Assembly (NCBI GenBank): GCA_025463415.1 | Contig: JAOBWO010000119.1 | Coordinates: forward strand, 1 to 45,691 | Reading direction: 5' to 3' | From: Acidimicrobiales bacterium | Lineage (GTDB): Bacteria; Actinomycetota; Acidimicrobiia; Acidimicrobiales; Ilumatobacteraceae | Length of the DNA: 45,691 bases | Shown here: positions 8,814-15,070 of the stretch, piece after piece | Layout of the letters: each line of letters begins with the position of its first letter | Position numbering within the stretch: position 1 is the stretch's first letter | Translations under genes and position numbers: made by a program | Notes under the pieces: model-generated | What the model saw: only the letters and a program-made list of their open reading frames with translations | Told to the model about the DNA's origin: nothing | The model's database searches: none

Positions 8814-8872
8814 GGTCGTTCTCCGTTGCTTCGTTCGTTGTTCGCTGTTCGGAAGACGACAGTCCGGGACGC

Positions 8873-8888
8873 TCGTGCGCGCGCACGA
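8873..8888. promoter_or_regulatory. 16-bp perfect palindrome upstream of whiB
   Basis: TCGTGCGC followed by its exact reverse complement GCGCACGA lies about 60 bases upstream of the whiB start. On the - strand it is preceded by a T-run, so it is not a terminator for the unknown gene at 8941. It could be an operator of whiB, but no protein can be assigned. Confidence 0.4.
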
Positions 8889-8940
8889 AAAACTTGCGAC
8901 ATTTTCCAGGGACACCGCGAGCAGGTCTGATCGTTGTGGT

Positions 8941-9456
8941 TCAGCGTGCAGCGGCGGCGGACGCGCTGAGGCAGAGCTCGGTCGCGAGGTCCTCGGGCAA
9001 CCGCCCGTCGCGGATCGCGAACACGGTGACGATGCCGGCGAGCAGCGCGATCGAACCGCGCATCAGCTCGGCATCGAGTGCCATCGCACGTGACTGCTCG
9101 ATGTCCGCAGCTGCGGCTGCCGGGTCGCCCGAACGCACGGCTTCCAGGCGCCAGGCCGCGGCGTGCACGGTCGTGTGGGGAGACACGTGGTACGTCCGGG
9201 CCGTCTCCAACATCTCACGGGCGAGCGCGCAGCTGAGCCCCGCTTCCTGCTCGGCGAACGGAGCTTCCTCGATCCGCTCCAGGGTGGTCAGTGCGATCAG
9301 GATCAGCAGATCACCGATGTCGTCGAGCTCCTCGATGAGGTGTGACTGCAGGAGCTCTGCGGCGAACCTGTCTCCTCTGATGACGGCTGCTACCGAGCCG
9401 TACAGGCTCACGAGCGCGTTGCGCACTCCGGGAGGTCGAGGATGGCTGAACACCAC
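8941..9456 (-). CDS. hypothetical protein, helical
   Basis: I do not recognise this protein. From GTG 9456 it has 171 residues, largely alpha-helical, with acidic stretches such as HLIEELDDIGDLLILIALTTLERIEE and a C-terminal LPEDLATELCLSASAAAAR. No membrane segment or known motif is visible. The start is uncertain: two adjacent GTG codons (9456, 9453) and a later one exist, none with a strong ribosome site. It is the last of three unknown genes read in the same direction, 76 bases after the stop of the gene at 9533. The upstream continuation of the frame is Arg/Ser-rich and is a shadow of that gene. Confidence 0.55.
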   Translation of the reverse strand: MVFSHPRPPGVRNALVSLYGSVAAVIRGDRFAAELLQSHLIEELDDIGDLLILIALTTLERIEEAPFAEQEAGLSCALAREMLETARTYHVSPHTTVHAAAWRLEAVRSGDPAAAAADIEQSRAMALDAELMRGSIALLAGIVTVFAIRDGRLPEDLATELCLSASAAAAR

Positions 9457-9532
9457 GATGACTGTTCGAGCTGGCGGTCCCCGGGGCCATGCGCCGATGG
9501 TGAAATCACGGGGGAGCTCGATGTGATGACAG

Positions 9533-10402
9533 CTAGACCACGAAGCGAGAGAGCCTGACGACCGTGCGGCACCGCTGGGCGGCGGCGAGCGCCGCTGGGA
9601 GATCGACGAACAGAGGAGTCCACGCCCGAGCGATCGGCACCGAGTGCACGCTGGATCGCAGGGACGACGGTGCGAGCCAGGAGAGCGGCCTCGCCTCGGC
9701 CGGTGACAGCAGCAGCTCGCCCTGAGAGGTGTTCGTGACTCGCACGATGTCGCCGGTGAGGTCAACCCGCGCGACCTCCGCGAAGACCTCCTGGTGACGT
9801 CGGCCGTGACGGACAAGGAGCCCCCAGCGCCGGGAGATGCAGACCGTGATCGCATCGTTGGCGCTGAGGACGGTGTCGTGTTCGCCCGCCGCCCAGATGC
9901 GCAGCCGGCGAGGCGGCTTCGCAGCGAACGTCTCGTCGAGGATCTCGACGCCGCGCTCGCCAGATGGGAGCTGCAGCAGCGTGGTCTCCAGCAGGCGGAT
10001 CTGGTCGGCGACGGCCTCCGCGTCGAGCACCGGCAGCGTTGCGCGCGCCTGGTCCTCGCTGCAGAGCTGATCGAGTATCGGCCGCAGTGCGGGGTGGATC
10101 TCGTAGCCGTGACGGGTGCACGATTCGAGCAGCGCGTGCACGTTCGTCGCCGGCCCCAGCGACCAGGTCCGCGCCCACGTCCGGTGCCATGCCCAGAACG
10201 CGGCCGTCGCTCCCGGCTGGAGCAAGTCGGCTGCGGACACCGTCCAATCAACCACCCGGCCGTCGTCGATCACCGGCTCCACCGATCCAGCGATCGCGGC
10301 GGGCGCCTGCTGTGGAACGTCTCCGGTGGGCACCATCGCGAGGATGTCGACGGGAGGAACCGTGGTGGATCCTGCGGCGTTGACGTCACTCGACATGTTC
10401 AC
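9533..10402 (-). CDS. hypothetical protein
   Basis: No family is recognised in these 289 residues. The N-terminus up to residue 50 is low-complexity (Pro/Ala/Val). The middle part (VSAADLLQPGATAAFWAWHRTWARTW, then an ILDQLCSEDQARATLPVLDAEAV region) is helical, and residues about 160-235 alternate into a beta-rich part (LRIWAAGEHDTVLSANDAITV, RWGLLVRHGRR, VARVDLTGDIVRVTN). The overall pattern suggests a cytoplasmic two-domain protein. The start is GTG 10402 or ATG 10396, with GGGAG ten bases upstream of the GTG. It is 36 bases downstream of the next unknown gene, so the two are probably co-transcribed. Confidence 0.7.
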   Translation of the reverse strand: MNMSSDVNAAGSTTVPPVDILAMVPTGDVPQQAPAAIAGSVEPVIDDGRVVDWTVSAADLLQPGATAAFWAWHRTWARTWSLGPATNVHALLESCTRHGYEIHPALRPILDQLCSEDQARATLPVLDAEAVADQIRLLETTLLQLPSGERGVEILDETFAAKPPRRLRIWAAGEHDTVLSANDAITVCISRRWGLLVRHGRRHQEVFAEVARVDLTGDIVRVTNTSQGELLLSPAEARPLSWLAPSSLRSSVHSVPIARAWTPLFVDLPAALAAAQRCRTVVRLSRFVV

Positions 10403-10438
10403 GCATCCGCCACTCCCGGTGCTCGCCTGGACGACCGA

Positions 10439-11227
10439 TCAGAAGACGCTATCGGACGCTGATGCGCGCGCCGGCTGATCCTCCTGGAGCAACGTGGAGA
10501 GGCGTGCCGGCACCAGCGTGCCCACCCGTCCTGACATGAACGTGGACATGCTCCAGATGCCCTGGCCGAACGCGTCGTACAGGCGATCGCCGATCTGGGC
10601 TGCCGCGGCGGCGGTCAGTGGTCTGCTGTCGAGTCGCGCCTCGAGCGAGTCCGCGAGGCGTCGGGTCGTGCGCAGCTCACCGTCGATGCGCCCGACGGCC
10701 GCCGCGAGTCCGACGGCATCGCCGGGGTTGCGGCTGAGGTACGCGTGCACGTGGCTCATCGCGACGGGCGCGATCCGGGCGGCCAGTGCGCCGTCGATGT
10801 GGATCGACGTCCGCGACGGATCGCCGACGATGCGTTCCCACGCGGCAGTCGCCTCGATCCGCCGCGACTCGATCGCGTGGTGGGCCGCCAGCAGCATGTC
10901 GGCACGGATGCCGGGTGCGAGGCGGAGCACCTCGTCGGCCGTCGCCGAGCAGCGCAGTGCAGTCACGAGCGCGGTGATGTGGTGGCGTCGGATGCTGATC
11001 GCCCGGTCGGGCTCAGGGGCGCGGCCGGCGAGCTCCTGCGCGCGGGCTACGAACTCGGCCTCGTCGGCTGCGGTGCCGGGAAGCCCTCTGGCGCCCCACG
11101 GGCTCCAGAGCTCGATCCGCTTCGTGCCACTGTCGGCTGGTCCCAGTTCGCGTCCGACAGAGCCGGGCACGTCGGTCCTGCGGCGCAGACGCTGCTGTGG
11201 CAACGCGGTGAGCGTGGTGGTCGACAT
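10439..11227 (-). CDS. hypothetical protein, mostly helical
   Basis: This 262-residue protein is not recognised. It is alpha-helical through residues 50-250, with repeated Ala-rich helices (LAAAVGRIDGELRTTRRLADSLEARLD; LTAAAAAQIGDRLYDAFGQG). There is no signal peptide or membrane helix. ATG 11227 (or 11230) is preceded directly by GGAGGA, a strong ribosome site, which supports a real gene. It is the first of three unknown genes between the sigma factor and whiB. Position beside these regulators inside a motility locus suggests a link to motility or development, but nothing in the sequence proves it. Confidence 0.7.
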   Translation of the reverse strand: MSTTTLTALPQQRLRRRTDVPGSVGRELGPADSGTKRIELWSPWGARGLPGTAADEAEFVARAQELAGRAPEPDRAISIRRHHITALVTALRCSATADEVLRLAPGIRADMLLAAHHAIESRRIEATAAWERIVGDPSRTSIHIDGALAARIAPVAMSHVHAYLSRNPGDAVGLAAAVGRIDGELRTTRRLADSLEARLDSRPLTAAAAAQIGDRLYDAFGQGIWSMSTFMSGRVGTLVPARLSTLLQEDQPARASASDSVF

Positions 11228-11389
11228 CATTCCTCCATGGTTGTCTTCGTGGACACGATCCGTGTGTCCGCACCATGGATGGTTCTGAGAGCGGCGACAG
11301 CGCATGGTCATCGCCGGGGCATCCGGGGGTGATCTCCGCGGGTACCGGGTGAGGTGAGGTTCACCCGCTCGGTACGTCCGACGGTGAGG

Positions 11390-12301
11390 TCAGTCGCGCC
11401 CGTGCCGCTGGATCTTGCGCAGCACCACCGGGTGCTGGATCTTGGCGATCGCCTTGGCCTCGATCTGGCGCACTGCCTCGCGGGAGAGACCGAGCGCCTC
11501 GCCGATGTCGGCGAGCTTGTCCTCGGGTTCGCCGTCGAGACCGAACCTGCGCACGAGGACGAACAGATCGCGCGGGTCGAGTGCGGCGAAGCCGAACGAC
11601 TTCAGCGCGGACAACGTCATGCTGGCCATCACCGTCGATTCGGGCCCGGGGGTGGAGCTCTCGATGGTGTCGCCAAGGGTGACGTCGTCGGCATCACCCA
11701 CGGGACGATGGACCGATTCGAACCGCGGCGGCGCGATGACTCGGCGGACCTGATCGGCGGTGGCGCCGACGGCGGCCGCGACCTCCTGATAGGTGGGCTT
11801 GTGCTCGGCATCGTCGCCCTGCAGGGCCCGGTACGCGCGCAGGATCTCGGGGCGGCGCTCGAAGTCGCCGATGCTGACGTTCTGGTGGTCAGCGCCGCGG
11901 ACGGCGCGGAGGACCTCACGCTGGATCGGCTTGAACGCCCACGGACCGAACTTGCCCTGACCGGGATCGAAGCTGTCGATCGCCCGCATCAGGCCGAGCA
12001 TGCCTGCGGCCTCGAAGTCGGCCGAGTCGTCGCGGCTGGAGTTCAAGGTGAAGCGCCGACAGTACGAACGCACGAGGCCGGCGTTGAACGTCACGACCTC
12101 CGTGGTCACGTCGTTGAGTTGACGGCGAAGCCGGCGCAGACGCAGCTCGGCAACCCTGTCGCCCTCTTCGGCGGTCGCCTCGATCTCGGCGATCTGCCGT
12201 TGCACGAAACGCCGGCGCTCGAACAGCTCGGCGTTGGCGTCCTTGAACTGATCGGACGTGCTCGGCTCGGGCATCACCCGCTCTGCCAGCTCTGACTGCA
12301 T
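11390..12301 (-). CDS. RNA polymerase sigma-70 family factor
   Basis: This 303-residue protein has sigma regions 2, 3 and 4. Region 2 includes VRSYCRRFTLNSSRDDSADFEAAGMLGLMRAIDSFDPGQGKFGPWAFKPIQREV, region 3 is AEHKPTYQEVAAAVGATADQVRRVI, and region 4 ends with LADIGEALGLSREAVRQIEAKAIAKI, the helix-turn-helix that reads the -35 box. The order fits group 2/3 sigma factors rather than ECF. It lacks the large N-terminal region of the primary sigma. ATG 12301 follows GGGAG with a 5-base spacer. A role in motility gene expression is suggested by position only; WhiG/FliA identity is not established. Confidence 0.9.
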   Translation of the reverse strand: MQSELAERVMPEPSTSDQFKDANAELFERRRFVQRQIAEIEATAEEGDRVAELRLRRLRRQLNDVTTEVVTFNAGLVRSYCRRFTLNSSRDDSADFEAAGMLGLMRAIDSFDPGQGKFGPWAFKPIQREVLRAVRGADHQNVSIGDFERRPEILRAYRALQGDDAEHKPTYQEVAAAVGATADQVRRVIAPPRFESVHRPVGDADDVTLGDTIESSTPGPESTVMASMTLSALKSFGFAALDPRDLFVLVRRFGLDGEPEDKLADIGEALGLSREAVRQIEAKAIAKIQHPVVLRKIQRHGRD

Positions 12302-12384
12302 CTTCACTCCCATCGATGACCGCGCCTGTATCGGCTGGTGAGAGCATGTTCGCCTTCCGAGCTTCTGGACGGTAGAGCAGGACG

Positions 12385-12394
12385 CACCTCCTTT
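12385..12394 (-). promoter_or_regulatory. isolated perfect Shine-Dalgarno sequence in sigma leader
   Basis: On the - strand this reads AAAGGAGGTG, a complete match to the 16S rRNA anti-Shine-Dalgarno, about 83 bases upstream of the sigma ATG. No ATG, GTG or TTG lies 4-12 bases after the core; only a CTG does. It may be a ribosome standby site, an unannotated leader or chance. Confidence 0.35.
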
Positions 12395-12562
12395 GGGGAT
12401 GCGATTGCACTGTGGACAACATCGGCCGAATGGCCGAACGGTCAACGTCGGGTTCGACGGAGCGCCGTTCGCGGTTCACCCTGAGTGACGGTTGGACGGC
12501 TGCGCCGAGCAACGTGCGCAGACGGCATCACCCGGGACAGTCGATGTCATGCGAGCGCTGCC

Positions 12563-13183
12563 ATGACCGTGTGTGTGATCCTCATCCACCACGACGACTG
12601 TGTCCGGAGTGGCTGGGCCCGGTCGTTGGCGTCCTCGCCCGACATCGACGTCGTCGCCTCGGTGCGGCATCTGGAAGCGGGCGTCGCGGCCTTTGCCGTG
12701 CAGCCTCACGCTGTGGTCGTGATGGAAGAGGGCGCTGTCAGCGACGCCGGCGATGCCCTATACCTCGAACCCTTCCGCGCGATCGCGCAGGCCGCACGGA
12801 TCGTCGTGGTGCTGAGCTCGGTGGAACCGCATGCAGCCATCTCGGCGATGCGCGGCGGTGCGCGCAGCATCGTTCGCACCGATTTCGACGAGATGCCCTG
12901 CGCGATTCGATTGACCGCGAACGAGGTCGGCGTGATCGACGCCTCGGCGCTGAGCGCGCTGTTGACCACGCTCGCCGGCCTCCCTCGCAACCCCTTGTCC
13001 GCTCGCGAGCGCGATGTGCTCTCGTGCCTGGCGGGCGGACTGAGCAACGCCGAGGCGGCCTCGCGCCTGTACGTCTCGCGTGAGACGGTCAAGTCGCACG
13101 TCGCGCACCTGCTCCGCAAGCTCGAGGTCGACGATCGGTTCGCCGCGGTCGACAAGGCCCAGAAGATCGGTCTGCTGTCATGA
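12563..13183 (+). CDS. LuxR/NarL-family regulator with degenerate receiver (second copy)
   Basis: This 206-residue protein resembles the regulator at 7794. The receiver has VMEEG where the phospho-acceptor Asp is expected (Glu55 or 56), and the conserved Lys is replaced (GARSIVRTD). Some of the acidic pocket survives (HHDD). The C-terminal LuxR helix-turn-helix is well kept: LSARERDVLSCLAGGLSNAEAASRLYVSRETVKSHVAHLL. The start chosen is ATG 12563, which gives the receiver its usual first strand; an upstream in-frame GTG at 12485 would add an atypical Arg-rich leader. It opens the second signalling block and is divergent from the sigma gene. Confidence 0.82.
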   Translation: MTVCVILIHHDDCVRSGWARSLASSPDIDVVASVRHLEAGVAAFAVQPHAVVVMEEGAVSDAGDALYLEPFRAIAQAARIVVVLSSVEPHAAISAMRGGARSIVRTDFDEMPCAIRLTANEVGVIDASALSALLTTLAGLPRNPLSARERDVLSCLAGGLSNAEAASRLYVSRETVKSHVAHLLRKLEVDDRFAAVDKAQKIGLLS

Positions 13184-13265
13184 GCCTCGCGGACCCGCCC
13201 TCGTTCCATCAGCCCGACCACGCGTCAACACCAGCAGCAACAGCGAGAGAATGTGAGAACCCGTC

Positions 13266-13628
13266 GTGAAAGTGCTCATCGTCGATGACAGCAAGGTGAT
13301 GCGGATGATCGTGGCGCGCGCGCTTCGGCAGTCCGCCGTCGCGACGTTCGAGATCGCCGAGGCCGAGGACGGCCTCGCGGCCCTCGCCGTCGCCAAGACC
13401 TTCGAGCCCGACCTGATCCTCTCCGATTGGAACATGCCGGAGATGAGCGGGCTCGAGTTCCTGAAGGCGTTCCGAGCCTCCGGCGGTGCCACCGCGTTCG
13501 GTTTCATCACCAGCGAGACCCACCCGGCGGTCCGGGACGAAGCGATCGAGGCCGGCGCCAACTTCTTGCTGACGAAGCCGTTCAGCCCGGAGCAGTTCGC
13601 CGAGGTGGTCGGGGCGGTGACGGTCTGA
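13266..13628 (+). CDS. CheY-like response regulator
   Basis: A single receiver domain of 120 residues with all active residues: VDDSKVM, phospho-acceptor Asp54 in LSDWNMPEMSG, and Lys in FLLTKPFSPEQ. It starts with GTG 13266, giving MKVLIVDD. The stop TGA shares one base with the ATG of the following CheX/CheC-like gene, so the two are coupled. It is similar in type to the CheY at 5466 but separate from it; it may be a phosphate sink or serve another kinase, for example the hybrid kinase at 17207. Confidence 0.9.
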   Translation: MKVLIVDDSKVMRMIVARALRQSAVATFEIAEAEDGLAALAVAKTFEPDLILSDWNMPEMSGLEFLKAFRASGGATAFGFITSETHPAVRDEAIEAGANFLLTKPFSPEQFAEVVGAVTV

Positions 13629-14116
13629 TGGCGCTGGGCACACCCGGTCGCCGTCTTCCGATCCCCGAGGAGGTCGCCGACTTCCTCTCCGATCTGCTCG
13701 GCCAACCGATCTCGGTCACCAAGGCCGCGACGGTCGACCTCGCGGACGGCGACGTCAACTACATCACCGGCCGCTACGTCGACGACAAGGGACGGCTGAT
13801 GTGCGCCTGCGTCGCAGATCTCTCACTCGCTGCCACGGCCGGTGCGGCGCTCGGGCTCATCCCGCGCGGCACGGTCACGGAAGCGGTGGAGGCGGGCGAG
13901 CTCGGCGAGACGCTGCGTGACAACTATCGCGAGGTCGTGAACATCCTGTCGAAGTTCCTCAACGGACCAACGGTGCCCCACGTGCGTCTCGACGACCTCG
14001 TCGATGGCCTGCCCGCGGACGCGACCGGGATGCTGACGGCTGCGACTCGCCGTAAGGACTACGACGTGACCGTGATCGGGTATCCCGGCGGTCACCTCAC
14101 ACTGCTCGGGACGTGA
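13628..14116 (+). CDS. CheX/CheC-like chemotaxis phosphatase (putative)
   Basis: CheC/CheX proteins dephosphorylate CheY. This 162-residue protein has one helix carrying LRDNYREVVNILSKFLNG, which fits the catalytic ExxN pattern (Glu102, Asn105), preceded by a LADLSLAATAGAALGLI helix as in that fold. The start overlaps the stop of the CheY-like gene, a pairing that fits a phosphatase with its substrate. Sequence similarity is distant: the surrounding strands (VNYITGRYVDDKGRLMCACVADL; DYDVTVIGYPGGHLTLLGT) suit the CheX fold but are not diagnostic. A second ExxN helix, as in CheC, was not found, so CheX is the closer fit. Confidence 0.6.
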   Translation: MALGTPGRRLPIPEEVADFLSDLLGQPISVTKAATVDLADGDVNYITGRYVDDKGRLMCACVADLSLAATAGAALGLIPRGTVTEAVEAGELGETLRDNYREVVNILSKFLNGPTVPHVRLDDLVDGLPADATGMLTAATRRKDYDVTVIGYPGGHLTLLGT

Positions 14117-14136
14117 CGACCCCTGTGCGTGACATC

Positions 14137-14166
14137 GAGGAGCGTCCCGTCGGCCGCTCCTCTTTT
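14137..14166 (+). terminator. rho-independent terminator after the CheX-like gene
   Basis: An 8-bp perfect stem (GAGGAGCG with CGCTCCTC), a 10-base loop and a TTTT run follow the CheX-like stop by about 20 bases. It should end the transcript of the regulator-CheY-CheX block and separate it from the NarL-type gene downstream. Confidence 0.65.
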
Positions 14167-14290
14167 GGAGTTGCGCGCCCCTGTTCGACCGGCCATCATT
14201 CGAGCAGTTCAACGCTGTTGTTCTGGTGCGCTGTTGTGCCCTCGTTCCGCTGGTCAGGCGGGACGTGTGATGACAGGTGGTGGGAGGCCA

Positions 14291-14956
14291 ATGCTCAACG
14301 ATCCCGATGACTCGATTCGGGTCCTGATCGTCGATGACCACAAGATGTTCGCCGACAGCTTGGCGCGCCTGCTCGGCGACGAAGTCGGCATCGACGTCCT
14401 CGGCATCGCCAACACCAGCGAGCAGGCCGTGGAGATGTGCGCCCGGCTCGCACCCTCCGTCGTGCTCGTCGACTACCAGCTTCCCGACACCAATGGTGCG
14501 GTGTTGGCGACCGAGCTGAAGCGCGCCGATCCCGACCTGATGATCGTGATGCTGACCGGTGCCAACGAAGACCGGGTCCTGCTCGACGCGATCGATGCGG
14601 GTTGCTGTGGCTTCATCACCAAGGACCGCGCTGCGGTGGAGGTCGTCAAGGCCGTTCGCGGCGCGGCGGCCGGTGAGGCGCTCATCTCGCCGCTCCTGCT
14701 CGCTCGTCTGCTGCCGAAGCTGAAGCGCACCTATCGCTCACTCGGCTCCGATCTGACCGACCGGGAGCGAGCCACCCTCAACCGCCTCGCGGAAGGATGG
14801 AGCAACAAGGCGATCGCATCCGATCTGAACCTCAGCCTGAACACGGTTCGCAACTACGTGCAGTCGTTGCTGAGCAAGCTCGGTGCGCACTCGAAGCTCG
14901 AGGCGGTCTCCACGGCTGTCCGCGAAGGGATCATCGACTACCCGACCAAAGCCTGA
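14291..14956 (+). CDS. NarL-family response regulator
   Basis: Unlike the two neighbours with degenerate receivers, this 221-residue protein is canonical: VDDHKMF acidic pocket, phospho-acceptor Asp61 in VVLVDYQLPDTNG, Thr in MLTGANE and Lys in GFITKDR. The C-terminal LuxR helix-turn-helix is LTDRERATLNRLAEGWSNKAIASDLNLSLNTVRNYVQSLLSKL. ATG 14291 has GGGAGG four bases upstream; an alternative start at 14270 would add seven residues. It should respond to a histidine kinase; the PAS hybrid kinase at 17207 is a candidate but there is no direct evidence. Confidence 0.92.
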   Translation: MLNDPDDSIRVLIVDDHKMFADSLARLLGDEVGIDVLGIANTSEQAVEMCARLAPSVVLVDYQLPDTNGAVLATELKRADPDLMIVMLTGANEDRVLLDAIDAGCCGFITKDRAAVEVVKAVRGAAAGEALISPLLLARLLPKLKRTYRSLGSDLTDRERATLNRLAEGWSNKAIASDLNLSLNTVRNYVQSLLSKLGAHSKLEAVSTAVREGIIDYPTKA

Positions 14957-15011
14957 CCTCGGGGGAGGTCGACACAGTGCATTCGCGCGGGCACCAGATC
15001 GGCGAATGCAC
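14955..15011 (+). other. two consecutive stem-loops after narL-type gene
   Basis: The first hairpin (14955-14970) has 6-bp arms GACCTC/GAGGTC around GGGG and overlaps the stop codon. The second (14977-15011) has perfect 10-bp arms GTGCATTCGC/GCGAATGCAC around a 15-base loop. Neither is followed by a T-run. They may end or stabilise the transcript, or the second may be a protein-binding inverted repeat for the next gene. Confidence 0.45.
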
Positions 15012-15070
15012 CGCTGGGTTCGAGGCAAACGAATCTGGCGGCCGGTTGAGGGATCCTTGACACTGTTCTG

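Noticed and set aside
9457-10251. Upstream half of the long - frame ending at 8941
   Set aside because: It is Arg/Ser/Cys-rich and overlaps the gene at 9533-10402, so the real gene was limited to GTG 9456 onward.
12411-12419. DnaA-box-like TTGTCCACA on the - strand
   Set aside because: Only one copy is present, with no cluster, AT-rich segment or dnaA/dnaN genes nearby, so it is not evidence of an origin.
12302-12480. FliA/WhiG-type promoter before the sigma gene (CAGCCGATACAG on the - strand)
   Set aside because: The -10 partly fits GCCGATAA, but no TAAA-like -35 lies at the right distance.
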